Below, one piece after another: positions 53,465 to 62,472 of a stretch of 64,000 nt of DNA. The translations under genes and the position numbers were made by a program. Under the pieces are notes generated by a model. That model worked only from the letters and a program-made list of their open reading frames with translations, did not search any database and had not been told where the DNA came from. Source of the DNA: Flectobacillus major DSM 103 (GTDB lineage: Bacteria; Bacteroidota; Bacteroidia; Cytophagales; Spirosomataceae); the NCBI RefSeq assembly GCF_000427405.1, contig NZ_KE386491.1, positions 2,959,001 through 3,023,000 of the forward strand, in the 5' to 3' direction. Each line of letters opens with the position of its first letter. Within the stretch, counting starts at the first letter, position 1.

Positions 53465-55588
53465 ATGAATATCAAAAAAGACATAGTAATACGTATTCGT
53501 ATTATGTTTTTATTTATGTTACTTTTTGCCGTAAGTATTATCGGAAAAATATTCTATTTACAGAATATTGAGGGTGAAAAATGGCGAGAAAAAGCAAATA
53601 TGTCTTATGTAAAAGAACGTACTATCGAGGCAGTACGAGGTAATATCTATTCGGACGATGGTAGCTTGTTAGCTACTTCACTTCCAAAATACAAACTAGG
53701 TTTTGACCCTTTGGTAAGTATCCGAAACAAAAAGAATCGTAAAATTTATGATGAAGGTATCGACTCGCTCTGTCATTTGTTAGCTAATTTTTATAAAGAC
53801 CGCACCTATAAAGAATATTATGCCGAAATAGACTTAGCTCGTCGCAAAAAAATCACTTATATCGTACTCAACGACAAACTGATTGATTTTCAGGTGGTAA
53901 AAAAAATGCGGCAATGGCCCGTTTTTCGTTACGGAAAATTTAAGGGTGGTGTTGTTTTTGAGAAAGTAAATGTGCGTTATAACCCATTTGGCAAAATGGG
54001 TGCAAGAACCATCGGTTATAAAAAAGATAAAGACAAAGTAGGTATCGAAAACAGCTTTGATACCCAATTGGCTGGCACACCAGGCAGAGGTATTTTTGAA
54101 AAAATCGTAGGTGGAAGCTGGCGACCTGTAGAAGGAGGCGAACAGAGTATTCCTGTACAGGGGCTAGATGTACATACAACCCTCAACGTAAATATCCAAG
54201 ACGTTGCCGAAACCTCGCTGATGCATGCCCTTAGAAAGTACCGTGCCGACAAAGGTTGTGTAATAGTAATGGAAGTAGCCACTGGCGAAATAAAAGCCAT
54301 GACCAACCTAACACGTGTAGGCCGCGATACAGCTGTATATGCCGAAACCTATAACCATGCCGTATTAGGCCGTACCGACCCCGGCTCGGTATTTAAACTG
54401 CCCTCGATGATTGCTATTATGGAAGAATCGGGGCTTGAAAATACCGAAAAAGTAGCCACTGGCGATGGTACAATCAAAATTGGAAAGCTACAAACTGAAG
54501 ATTCCAAAAAGGGAGGACACGGCACGATTTCGGCCGAAGAAGTTTTTGCGGTATCTTCAAATGTAGGCGTTATGCGGCTGATGCAAAAGTATTTTGGCGA
54601 AGCCAAACAAAAGAAATACTATGAGTATCTCCAAAAGTTCCACCTCAACGAACCGCTCAATTTCCAATTACGGCCAGATATGCCTCCAATTATCAACTTG
54701 CCCAAACGAGGCGATAAGTCGGCTATGTACTGGAATTCTATTGGCTATGGCGAGCTAATGACTCCGCTACAAATGCTTACTTTTTATAATGCTGTGGCCA
54801 ACAATGGCAAATGGATTCAGCCTATTATTGTAAAAAATACCAAAATAGCTGACGAAGTTGTAGAGGACTACCACATGAATCAAATAAAATTTGAAGACCC
54901 TATTTGCTCAGAAAAAACCCTAGAGAAAGTTCGAAAAATGCTTGAAAGTGTTGTTGAACATGGTACAGCCAAAAATATCAAAAATCCTTTGTACAAAATT
55001 GCAGGCAAAACGGGTACTTCTCAAAAGCTTATTGACGGAAAATACCGTGAAGGGATGTATTATACCTCTTTTATTGGCTTTTTCCCTGCCGATGCCCCCA
55101 AATACAGTATTGCTGTAATGATAGACAACCCAAGGGGGGTATTGCGTGAAGCCCTTTATGCCAGCGATGCCTGTGCTCCTGTTTTTAAAGAAATAGCCGA
55201 CAAAATTTATGCCTGCGATATTCAGATGCACAAATTACTTATTGCCGAAGAAGGACACAAAACCAACTATGCAACTCGTAAGATTATTGCTCACTCATCT
55301 GATATTAATACCATTAATAAAGAACTCAATATCAGCAAAGTGCCTCAAACAGAAGGCTGGACAATGGTAAAAACTGACGACTCGAACCGTATGGAGTTTG
55401 AAACTAAATTCAATAAAAAGAATAAAATTCCTGATACCCAAGGAATGTCGCTCAAAGATGCCCTATTTGTCCTCGAAAACAAAGGTATCCGTGTCAACTT
55501 TAAAGGTGTAGGCAAGGTTGTAAGCCAAAGTATTCCGCCTGGTACGATTTTCTCGAAAAACAGAACTATTGAGCTTACCCTCAAATAA
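53465..55588 (+). CDS. ftsI: Septal peptidoglycan transpeptidase (class B PBP) with PASTA domain
   Basis: The start is the ATG at 53465 (MNIKKDIVIRIRIMFLFMLL), 707 residues; an in-frame ATG at 53396 adds 23 residues that precede the natural membrane anchor. One membrane span lies near 12-32. The dimerisation domain follows. The transpeptidase domain has S308-V-F-K311 (active-site serine), S364-S-N366 and K515-T-G-T518. A single PASTA domain (about 640-707, GMSLKDALFVLENKGIRVNF) ends the protein. It cross-links septal peptidoglycan during division. A strong terminator follows. Confidence 0.95.
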   Translation: MNIKKDIVIRIRIMFLFMLLFAVSIIGKIFYLQNIEGEKWREKANMSYVKERTIEAVRGNIYSDDGSLLATSLPKYKLGFDPLVSIRNKKNRKIYDEGIDSLCHLLANFYKDRTYKEYYAEIDLARRKKITYIVLNDKLIDFQVVKKMRQWPVFRYGKFKGGVVFEKVNVRYNPFGKMGARTIGYKKDKDKVGIENSFDTQLAGTPGRGIFEKIVGGSWRPVEGGEQSIPVQGLDVHTTLNVNIQDVAETSLMHALRKYRADKGCVIVMEVATGEIKAMTNLTRVGRDTAVYAETYNHAVLGRTDPGSVFKLPSMIAIMEESGLENTEKVATGDGTIKIGKLQTEDSKKGGHGTISAEEVFAVSSNVGVMRLMQKYFGEAKQKKYYEYLQKFHLNEPLNFQLRPDMPPIINLPKRGDKSAMYWNSIGYGELMTPLQMLTFYNAVANNGKWIQPIIVKNTKIADEVVEDYHMNQIKFEDPICSEKTLEKVRKMLESVVEHGTAKNIKNPLYKIAGKTGTSQKLIDGKYREGMYYTSFIGFFPADAPKYSIAVMIDNPRGVLREALYASDACAPVFKEIADKIYACDIQMHKLLIAEEGHKTNYATRKIIAHSSDINTINKELNISKVPQTEGWTMVKTDDSNRMEFETKFNKKNKIPDTQGMSLKDALFVLENKGIRVNFKGVGKVVSQSIPPGTIFSKNRTIELTLK

Positions 55589-55594
55589 ATATCC

Positions 55595-55634
55595 TGATAA
55601 TGTGGATTATATCTATAAAAATCCACATTATCAC
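55595..55634 (+). terminator. Rho-independent terminator after ftsI
   Basis: A perfect 12-bp stem GATAATGTGGAT (55596-55607) with ATCCACATTATC (55621-55632), extendable to 14 bp, followed by ACCCTATTTTTG. It lies just past the ftsI stop (55588) and splits the cell-wall cluster into two transcription units. Confidence 0.8.
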
Positions 55635-55775
55635 CCTATTTTTGTAAGGTTGTTTCAATATATTTATCCCACCGAATAATAGCTTTTGATTAATTCTATC
55701 AAAAATATTTGTATTTTTAGTTCAATTTCTATCAAGTACTATTATTTCGTCGATAATCACTATCTCAATCAATCT

Positions 55776-56771
55776 ATGGCTTCTTTTACTGAGGACACAA
55801 ACGATTCTGCCCAAGTATCAAAATTCAAATTATATCGCAATGGAGCTTTGGCTCTTATCGGACTTGCGGTTGCCTATTTGGCTTATCAGCAATATATTCA
55901 GGCACAAGTACAGGTGAGCCAAATACAGCTCAATTCTGAAGAAATCAAAACTATTAATACCGATTTAGGAAGGTTACGAGACGACATTCAAGACAACCGT
56001 ACGGGTATTCAAGAAAAACAACAAAAGATTGATGAGCTAAAGGCTCAACTCGATGCCGTTAAAAATGAAGCAAAAAAGCAAAGTGAAGAACGCCAAAATG
56101 CCATTGTAGAGTCGCTTCAAAAACAAATTTCTCAGCTTTCGGCCGAAAAAGAACAATTACAAAATAGACTGAACAAAACGATTGGCGAGTATGAAACCAA
56201 AATTACTAGCTTTCAAAAAATCGTTAAGCAAAAAGATAGCATTATTGCAGGCCAGCGTACCACTATCGGCCAACTAGAGGTTGTACTGGCTCAAAAACAA
56301 AATGAGGTAAAAAAACTCGAATTTGAGCTAAATGAAACCAACGACGTAATTGAATCGCTCGACGATAAACTTCACGTTACAATTACTGACGTTAGTTTTT
56401 ATGCCAATGGTTTTGACGATACCGACGACGACCTAAATAGTACAAAAAACAAGAAAAATATTACAGAATTAGGGATTTTTTATTCTTTGAGTCGAGAAAT
56501 CAAAACCAATGAAAAGATTTTGGTAGAACTTTCGTTACCCAATCAGAAAATCATTGGCAAGAAAGAATTTACGAATAAAGACATAGATGATATTCAAAAA
56601 CAAGCCAAACAAAATGGCGTTGAACGTCCTCTGAGCATCAAAATCCAAAAAGGCTCGTTCGATGTGCCACTCAAAATCAATTTTTACGTAAAAGTGGGTA
56701 GCCACAAACAACGTTTATTTTTGATAGACTCAAAGTTAATCCCAGCTATTAGAACAAAAAAATTGTTATAA
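55776..56771 (+). CDS. Membrane-anchored coiled-coil protein inserted in the dcw cluster, function unknown
   Basis: The start is the ATG at 55776 (MASFTEDTNDSAQVSKFKLY), 331 residues; an earlier frame from 55686 lies in untranslated spacer. One membrane span lies near 22-38 (NGALALIGLAVAYLAYQQYI). A long heptad-rich coiled coil follows from about 45 to 205 (IQDNRTGIQEKQQKIDELKA, SLQKQISQLSAEKEQLQNRL). A predicted beta-rich domain fills about 210-331 (DVSFYANGFDDTDDDLNSTK, DVPLKINFYVKVGSHKQRLF). I do not recognise the family. Its place between ftsI and murE suggests a divisome or cell-shape role, by inference only. Confidence 0.8.
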   Translation: MASFTEDTNDSAQVSKFKLYRNGALALIGLAVAYLAYQQYIQAQVQVSQIQLNSEEIKTINTDLGRLRDDIQDNRTGIQEKQQKIDELKAQLDAVKNEAKKQSEERQNAIVESLQKQISQLSAEKEQLQNRLNKTIGEYETKITSFQKIVKQKDSIIAGQRTTIGQLEVVLAQKQNEVKKLEFELNETNDVIESLDDKLHVTITDVSFYANGFDDTDDDLNSTKNKKNITELGIFYSLSREIKTNEKILVELSLPNQKIIGKKEFTNKDIDDIQKQAKQNGVERPLSIKIQKGSFDVPLKINFYVKVGSHKQRLFLIDSKLIPAIRTKKLL

Positions 56772-56826
56772 ACTCCCCGAAAAGTGGCAGGCTACAACTC
56801 AACGGCCTCCTTTTTCTACTGACACA

Positions 56827-58287
56827 ATGAAAACAGTTACAGAAATCCTTCAGCATGTAAACACAGTCTCTATTTCAGGAAATCCAGCCATAGAGATTCA
56901 ACACTTAACGATTGACTCTCGTCAGGTTGTGAAAGATACTCTATTTGCAGCCCTCAGAGGAACGCAAATAGATGGACATACTTTTATAGAAAAAGCTATT
57001 GAATTGGGTGCATCGGCTATTCTTTGCGAAGAACTCCCCGAACAAACCCATGAAAACATAACTTATATTGTTGTAGAAGACTCATCGGCGGCTTTAGGTG
57101 CAATTTCTTCTAATTTTTATAATAACCCTTCGGCCAAGCTGAAGCTAGTAGGTATTACAGGTACTAATGGCAAAACCACTACGGTTACATTACTGTTTCG
57201 CTTGTTTCGCAAATTAGGCTATCGTTGTGGGCTTATTTCTACCGTTCAAAACCAAATCGACGAAGAGGTTATTCCTTCTACACATACTACCCCCGATGCC
57301 ATTAACCTCAACAAGCTATTGGCACAGATGGTAGCAGCAGGCTGTACGCATGCTTTCATGGAGGTAAGCTCGCACTCAGTGGTACAACACCGTATTACAG
57401 GGTTAACTTTTGCAGGGGGAATTTTCTCGAATATTACACACGACCACCTCGATTTTCATAAAACCTTCGACAACTATATCAAAGCCAAAAAAGGCTTTTT
57501 TGATATGTTGCCCAAAACAGCTTTTGCCCTTATCAATATCGACGACCGCCGTGGGGCTGTCATGGTACAAAATACCAAGGCAAATATCAGTACCTATTCG
57601 CTCGAAACCCTTGCTACGGTAAAAGGTCGTATTATTTCAGACAGTATCTATGGCCTTGAAATGGAAATCGACAACCAAGAGATTCATTTCCAACTAATTG
57701 GCACATTCAATGCCTACAACCTCATGGCTATTTATGGAGCAGCTATTTTGCTGGGCGAAGACAAAGAGGAAGTTCTCATTAATATGTCGAGCTTACAAAC
57801 TGCCCCTGGGCGTTTTGAACAACTGGTATCGCCAACTAACAAAAAAGTAGGTATTGTAGATTACGCCCATACACCCGATGCCTTAGAAAACGTTTTGAAA
57901 ACCATTAATCAAATTAAAAATGGTAATCAAAGTGTTATTACAATTGTAGGATGTGGGGGAAATCGTGATGCTACCAAACGCCCTATTATGGCCAAAATTG
58001 CCTGCGAACTCAGTGATAAAGTAATACTCACATCGGACAACCCACGCTTTGAAGAACCCGAAGAAATTTTGGCTCAAATGCAAAAAGGTGTTCCGCCTAT
58101 CGACTACAAAAAAACCCAAACCATTGTTGACAGAAAAGAAGCTATCCTTTTCGCTGTCAATCACTTATCGGCCAATGGCGATATTATCTTGGTAGCAGGA
58201 AAAGGCCACGAAACATATCAGGAAATCAAGGGTATTAAGCACGACTTTGACGACCGAGAAATACTCAGACAAGCATTTGGGATATAA
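56827..58287 (+). CDS. murE: UDP-N-acetylmuramoyl-L-alanyl-D-glutamate:meso-diaminopimelate ligase
   Basis: A 486-residue Mur ligase. It has an N-terminal UDP-binding domain (LTIDSRQVVKDTLFAALRGT), the ATP loop GITGTNGKTTT at 109-119, carbamylated-lysine and domain-2 motifs (MEVSSHSVVQHRITGLTFAG), and the C-terminal DNPRFEEPEEIL near 402. The DNPR motif indicates addition of meso-diaminopimelate, not lysine. It builds the peptidoglycan stem peptide in the cytoplasm. It begins 55 bases after the coiled-coil gene, so they are probably cotranscribed. Confidence 0.95.
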   Translation: MKTVTEILQHVNTVSISGNPAIEIQHLTIDSRQVVKDTLFAALRGTQIDGHTFIEKAIELGASAILCEELPEQTHENITYIVVEDSSAALGAISSNFYNNPSAKLKLVGITGTNGKTTTVTLLFRLFRKLGYRCGLISTVQNQIDEEVIPSTHTTPDAINLNKLLAQMVAAGCTHAFMEVSSHSVVQHRITGLTFAGGIFSNITHDHLDFHKTFDNYIKAKKGFFDMLPKTAFALINIDDRRGAVMVQNTKANISTYSLETLATVKGRIISDSIYGLEMEIDNQEIHFQLIGTFNAYNLMAIYGAAILLGEDKEEVLINMSSLQTAPGRFEQLVSPTNKKVGIVDYAHTPDALENVLKTINQIKNGNQSVITIVGCGGNRDATKRPIMAKIACELSDKVILTSDNPRFEEPEEILAQMQKGVPPIDYKKTQTIVDRKEAILFAVNHLSANGDIILVAGKGHETYQEIKGIKHDFDDREILRQAFGI

Positions 58288-58419
58288 CTCATAATCTGAT
58301 AGTTAGTGTATAATTCATAAAACTTAATCATCATTTGTAATCGTTTATTCATAAAAAATTGTGAAATTTGAGGGCTTAAATCATACCTTATTTATCAACA
58401 ATTTTCTATCCACTGAACC

Positions 58420-59628
58420 ATGCTTTATTATCTTTTTGATTATTTAGATAAACATTTCAATTTTCCGGGTGCGGGTGTATTTCAATATATCACATTTCGT
58501 GCATTTGCCGCTACGCTTACTTCGCTAGGGATAGCCGCTATTTGGGGAAAAACCGTTATTAATATGCTTCGCAAATTACAAATCGGCGAAGATATTCGTG
58601 ATTTGGGGCTTGAGGGCCAAATGCAGAAAAAAGGAACACCTACAATGGGTGGATTTATTATCCTTTTATCGTTATTAGTTCCTACCCTCCTTTTTGCCAA
58701 ACTTCACAATGTCTATATTATTTTGTTGGTAATTACAGCCGTTTGGTTGGGTGGAGTTGGTTTTTTAGACGACTATATCAAGGTATTTCGGAAAAATAAA
58801 GAAGGTCTTTCTGGGCGTTTCAAAATTGTAGGACAAGTTGGCCTTGGCCTAATTGTAGGGCTTACGATGTGGTTCAACGACGACATCAAAGTTCGTACTT
58901 ATGAAAAAGCTAAAATTGCAGCCAATATTGGCGAAATCCAAAAATTCACCGATTCAAAAGCTCTTATCACTACTGTTCCTTTTCTCAAAAACAACCAGTT
59001 TGATTACAGCTATTTAATTCCTGATGCTTTTGACCAATACACTTGGATTTTGTACGTAATCGTGGTGATTTTTATTATCACAGCCGTTTCAAATGGAGCC
59101 AATATTACCGATGGTATCGATGGCCTTGCCGCTGGCACATCCGTAATTATTGGTATTGCCTTGGCTATTTTGGCCTATGTATCGGGTAATAAAGTTATTT
59201 CGCAATACCTCAATATTATGTTTATTCCTAATTCGGGAGAGCTGGCCGTTTTTTGTGCGGCCTTTGTGGGGGCTTGTGTGGGCTTTTTGTGGTACAATGC
59301 CTATCCTGCACAAGTATTTATGGGCGATACGGGTAGTCTGATGCTTGGGGGAATAATCGCCACTTTAGCTATTGTAATCAGAAAAGAATTATTGATTCCA
59401 GTACTGTGTGGTATCTTCTTGGTCGAGCTACTTTCTGTGATTATCCAAGTAACGTATTTTAAATATACTAAAAAGAAATTTGGCGAAGGGCGTCGGGTAT
59501 TCTTGATGTCGCCATTGCACCACCACTACCAAAAAAAGGGTTATCATGAAGCCAAAATTGTGACACGTTTCTGGATTATTTGTATTCTCTTGGTAGTAAT
59601 GTCGTTGGTAACTTTAAAGCTAAGGTAA
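58420..59628 (+). CDS. mraY: Phospho-N-acetylmuramoyl-pentapeptide transferase
   Basis: A 402-residue ten-span membrane enzyme. Signatures: [20 protein letters not shown] (catalytic-loop entry, near 68), [20 protein letters not shown] near 112, [20 protein letters not shown] near 228, and [14 protein letters not shown] near 303. [20 protein letters not shown] near 364 completes the active site. It makes lipid I from UDP-MurNAc-pentapeptide and undecaprenyl phosphate. The cluster ends here: murD, ftsW, murG and murC do not follow. Confidence 0.96.
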   Translation: MLYYLFDYLDKHFNFPGAGVFQYITFRAFAATLTSLGIAAIWGKTVINMLRKLQIGEDIRDLGLEGQMQKKGTPTMGGFIILLSLLVPTLLFAKLHNVYIILLVITAVWLGGVGFLDDYIKVFRKNKEGLSGRFKIVGQVGLGLIVGLTMWFNDDIKVRTYEKAKIAANIGEIQKFTDSKALITTVPFLKNNQFDYSYLIPDAFDQYTWILYVIVVIFIITAVSNGANITDGIDGLAAGTSVIIGIALAILAYVSGNKVISQYLNIMFIPNSGELAVFCAAFVGACVGFLWYNAYPAQVFMGDTGSLMLGGIIATLAIVIRKELLIPVLCGIFLVELLSVIIQVTYFKYTKKKFGEGRRVFLMSPLHHHYQKKGYHEAKIVTRFWIICILLVVMSLVTLKLR

Positions 59629-59728
59629 CAATAATGACAAAACGAAGTTAGAAGATTCAATAATAGACCTTAAAAACTCATATTGTATGAATACCTAATT
59701 TTGGCATTTTTGTATAATAATCGTCTCC

Positions 59729-59762
59729 AAAAAGAGTTTGTAAACAACAAGCTCTTTTTTTT
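59729..59762 (+). terminator. Probable terminator after mraY
   Basis: Stem AAAAAGAG (59729-59736) with CTCTTTTT (59752-59759), 15-base loop, ending in a run of T. It closes the dcw segment. Confidence 0.65.
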
Positions 59763-59881
59763 ATGAGCATAGGTTTTACAACCAAGACAAGCAGGATACA
59801 TAATACTTTTGATATTCGTACCTTACAGTGGGTATTTTATGGGTTTTATCAACCATTCATAAAAACTTACAAAAATTACGC

Positions 59882-59910
59882 TTTGTCAAATGAACTATTG
59901 ATTAACTTTG
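59882..59910 (+). promoter_or_regulatory. Bacteroidota-type promoter of the DUF4834 gene
   Basis: TTTG at 59882-59885, a 17-base spacer, then TAACTTTG at 59903-59910: an exact match to the TTTG-N17-23-TAnnTTTG pattern. Predicted leader about 70 bases. Confidence 0.55.
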
Positions 59911-59984
59911 GTGTCAAAACAAAACGTAGTGATGAAATCTAAAAATCATGACTACTCTATTGAAAAACAAAAACGTGTACCGAA

Positions 59985-60242
59985 ATGATGAAGTTCTTCA
60001 TAATACTAGCCTTGATTCTCTTCGTATTTCCACGATTATTGAAATGGGCACTAAGAGGCTTTGTAGTTTCTCAAATCAACAAAGCACAACAAAATTACCA
60101 ACAACAGCAACAACCCAATTATCAAAGCTCTCATAAAAGAGAAGGCCAAATCGATGTTGATTTTGTACCTCCAAAATCTGGAAAATCATCCGATGATTTT
60201 AGAGGTGGCGAGTATATTGATTACGAAGAAGTAAAAGATTAA
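59985..60242 (+). CDS. DUF4834 family small membrane protein
   Basis: An 85-residue protein. It has an N-terminal membrane span (FFIILALILFVFPRLLKWAL), a glutamine-rich linker (QQNYQQQQQPNYQSSHK), and a conserved C-terminal motif (GQIDVDFVPP, GGEYIDYEEVKD). The C-terminal motif identifies the Bacteroidota DUF4834 family of unknown function. ATGs at 59985 and 59988 are both possible. It has its own promoter, and the upstream mraY gene ends in a terminator. Confidence 0.85.
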   Translation: MMKFFIILALILFVFPRLLKWALRGFVVSQINKAQQNYQQQQQPNYQSSHKREGQIDVDFVPPKSGKSSDDFRGGEYIDYEEVKD

Positions 60243-60455
60243 ATTTAGCTACTAGCAAATTGAACAAAGTAGGATATTTTTTAGTTATACCAATACTCCT
60301 CAATTTGCTAGTACAATACCAAAATTATAGATTTATCATAATTTCATCTTACAAACAAGCATTTTGAGATACTATTTTTTCAGTTTTGTCGAATTTATAG
60401 CTTATATACTGGCTTTTTCCAACCTAAAAATAGTAATTTTACAAAAAACAAGGTA

Positions 60456-60833
60456 GTGATAGTAAAGAAACAACATATAATTTTTTTCCTCACATTTTTT
60501 ATATTAATGTTGGCTAACATTAATATTGCAAAAACTCAAACTATCAAAAATTGTATTAAAGAAAGAATTTATACGTCAAAACATTTACACAATAAAGTCT
60601 TTTTTAGTCCACACAGCCATCAACATTCACAGCACGACTCTTGTAATATAGACTACTCTTCATCCGACAATGAAGATAGTGAGAAAGATTACTCTAATTC
60701 GGATACCATTCTCAAAATCCAAGACGATGATTTTTTGTACTGGTATCTATACACTTCAACCTTTAATAACAAATACGCAGACAATTACACAGGTATTGTG
60801 ATAAGCCTGCATACACCTCCTCCCCAATACTAA
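60456..60833 (+). CDS. Small exported His-rich protein, GTG start, function unknown
   Basis: A 125-residue open frame from a GTG at 60456; no in-frame ATG precedes the signal-like segment (HIIFFLTFFILMLANINIAK). After cleavage near residue 28 comes a short histidine-rich stretch (HSHQHSQHDSC) and an acidic/serine-rich stretch (SSSDNEDSEKDYSNSD). The C-terminus ends HTPPPQY. Codon use is more AT-rich than its neighbours. His-rich exported peptides are often metal-binding. Its position before an RND efflux operon suggests a link to envelope metal stress, by inference. Confidence 0.6.
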   Translation: MIVKKQHIIFFLTFFILMLANINIAKTQTIKNCIKERIYTSKHLHNKVFFSPHSHQHSQHDSCNIDYSSSDNEDSEKDYSNSDTILKIQDDDFLYWYLYTSTFNNKYADNYTGIVISLHTPPPQY

Positions 60834-60970
60834 CATTTTCCATATTTTTTCTTTCCAAAACAATCAACCTACATAAATATCTACCACGAATCTATGACAA
60901 CTAAGCGTTGTGATAGACTAGCGATATTTTTTGAGTTATACTTCATTCAATTAAAATCAACAAACAAAAC

Positions 60971-61011
60971 TAGTTTGGAGGGTATTCTTAGGAGTACCTT
61001 CCTCCAAACTA
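60971..61011 (+). terminator. Strong hairpin, probable terminator of the His-rich gene
   Basis: TAGTTTGGAGG (60971-60981) pairs with CCTCCAAACTA (61001-61011), with an additional inner pairing GGTA/TACC. It is followed by ATTTTGAAT. It lies 138 bases past the stop, so it may instead be a leader element. Confidence 0.55.
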
Positions 61012-61137
61012 ATTTTGAATATATGCTCAAAGGATTATTGGCTCTGGTCAGGTCAATACGACAATAACCACTATTGGAAGAAAACAAGGGAAATCAATCT
61101 AGCCGAATTTCTCATTACTTACTGAAAATCAAACAAC

Positions 61138-61163
61138 TGGTATTGTATCTTGATACGATACCA
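61138..61163. promoter_or_regulatory. Palindromic operator candidate of the RND efflux operon
   Basis: Two 12-bp arms, TGGTATTGTATC (61138-61149) and GATACGATACCA (61152-61163), separated by TT and with one mismatch. The compact symmetry is typical of a dimeric repressor site (for example TetR, MarR or similar). It lies 165 bases before the adaptor start. The regulator is not in the window. Confidence 0.5.
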
Positions 61164-61327
61164 CCATATTATCCTGTGCGATTTTTGGTATGATTTTTTT
61201 ACGAAAAGCACTCTTATAAATTTATAGCAATCTCAAAATAAAAGAAAAGACTCATACTGTATTATCTATCTCTGGTATGGCCTCGTCTGAGTTTTAAGAA
61301 TGCTCAAATCAGACAAATAGAAAAGTT

Positions 61328-62461
61328 ATGAAAAAATTAGTGTTAGCAGCAGTAGTATGCTCTTTTTTGGCATCCTGCAGTCAAAAGGACGAAAAAGCAG
61401 ACATTGTAGTCGAGAACTACACGGTAACATCGCCTGTCGTAGTAGATACCTTTCTGCACACCGACTACGTAGCCGAAATTAACGCCGTTCAGAACGTAGA
61501 AATCAGAGCCCGATTGAAAGGATATTTAGAAAAAATATACATCGACGAGGGTAAATACGTACAACAAGGACAAGTACTATTTAGTATCAATAACCCCGAA
61601 CTCAAGGAAGAAGTAGTAAAAGCCAAAGCGATTGTAAGGAGTATGCTTACCGAGCTAAAAGCCGCCGAGCTAGACCTCAACAATGTAAAGAAATTGGTAG
61701 ATAAAAATGTGGTTTCTAAAACAGAACTAGAACTAGCCCAAAACAAAGTAGAATTGGCTAGTGCCAAAGTTGAAGAAGCTCAAGCCAACGAATCTTTTGC
61801 CAAAATCAAACTTACTTATACCCAAATCAAAGCCCCTTTTAGCGGGCTCGTCAATCGGATTCCTAATAAACCTGGGAGTTTGATTGAGGATGGTACGTTG
61901 CTAACTACCATTTCCAAAAACGATGAGGTATTTGCTTATTTTGATGTTTCGGAAAAAGAATATCTTGATTATGCCGACAACCTAAAAACCCAAAAAACAG
62001 CAAGCCCCCAAGTAACCCTATTGTTGGCCAATGGCGAAGAACACGACTTTAAAGGACGTATCGAAACCAGCGAAGGAGAAATAGACCAAAGCACGGGTAA
62101 TATTGCCTTTCGTGCCCGCTTTGCCAACCCCGAAAAAATCTTGAAACATGGTGCTAGTGGTAAAGTACGCTTATTGCAACGCTACAGAAATGCCATGCTG
62201 ATTCCTCAAAAAGCTACTTTCGAGATTCAAGACAGAATATATGTTTATGTAATTGATAATAAAAACAAGGTGAAGTCAAGAGCCATCAAGACTACCAAGC
62301 GTTTGCCTCACTTCTATATAGTTGATTCGGGTTTAAGCATAGACGACCGCATTATTTATGACGGTATCCAAAATGTGAAAGAAGGAATGTTGGTTAATCC
62401 ACAATTCCTTACCATGAGCAAAATTGCAAAAGAACTTTCGAAAAACGACTCTATTAAATAG
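61328..62461 (+). CDS. RND efflux periplasmic adaptor (membrane fusion protein), lipoprotein
   Basis: A 377-residue MFP/AcrA-type adaptor. The lipoprotein signal is MKKLVLAAVVCSFLASCSQK (Cys 17). A barrel-sandwich half (VEIRARLKGYLEKIYIDEGK, then YVQQGQVLFSINNPELKEEV), an alpha-hairpin (about 95-150) and the second lipoyl half (YTQIKAPFSGLVNRIPNKPG) follow, then beta-barrel and membrane-proximal domains. It links the inner-membrane pump to an outer-membrane channel. It starts the operon; the pump gene begins 11 bases after its stop. Confidence 0.93.
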   Translation: MKKLVLAAVVCSFLASCSQKDEKADIVVENYTVTSPVVVDTFLHTDYVAEINAVQNVEIRARLKGYLEKIYIDEGKYVQQGQVLFSINNPELKEEVVKAKAIVRSMLTELKAAELDLNNVKKLVDKNVVSKTELELAQNKVELASAKVEEAQANESFAKIKLTYTQIKAPFSGLVNRIPNKPGSLIEDGTLLTTISKNDEVFAYFDVSEKEYLDYADNLKTQKTASPQVTLLLANGEEHDFKGRIETSEGEIDQSTGNIAFRARFANPEKILKHGASGKVRLLQRYRNAMLIPQKATFEIQDRIYVYVIDNKNKVKSRAIKTTKRLPHFYIVDSGLSIDDRIIYDGIQNVKEGMLVNPQFLTMSKIAKELSKNDSIK

Positions 62462-62472
62462 GCCCAGAAATT

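Larger units (their letters stand above)
59629..59984. other. Intergenic region after mraY
   Basis: 356 bases without a gene. Includes the mraY terminator (59729-59762) and a good promoter for the next gene (59882-59910). Confidence 0.5.
60834..61327. other. Long regulatory-looking spacer upstream of the RND efflux operon
   Basis: 494 bases with no gene. It contains a strong hairpin (60971-61011) and a 12-bp-arm palindrome (61138-61163) described separately. A clear promoter for the efflux operon was not found. Confidence 0.5.
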
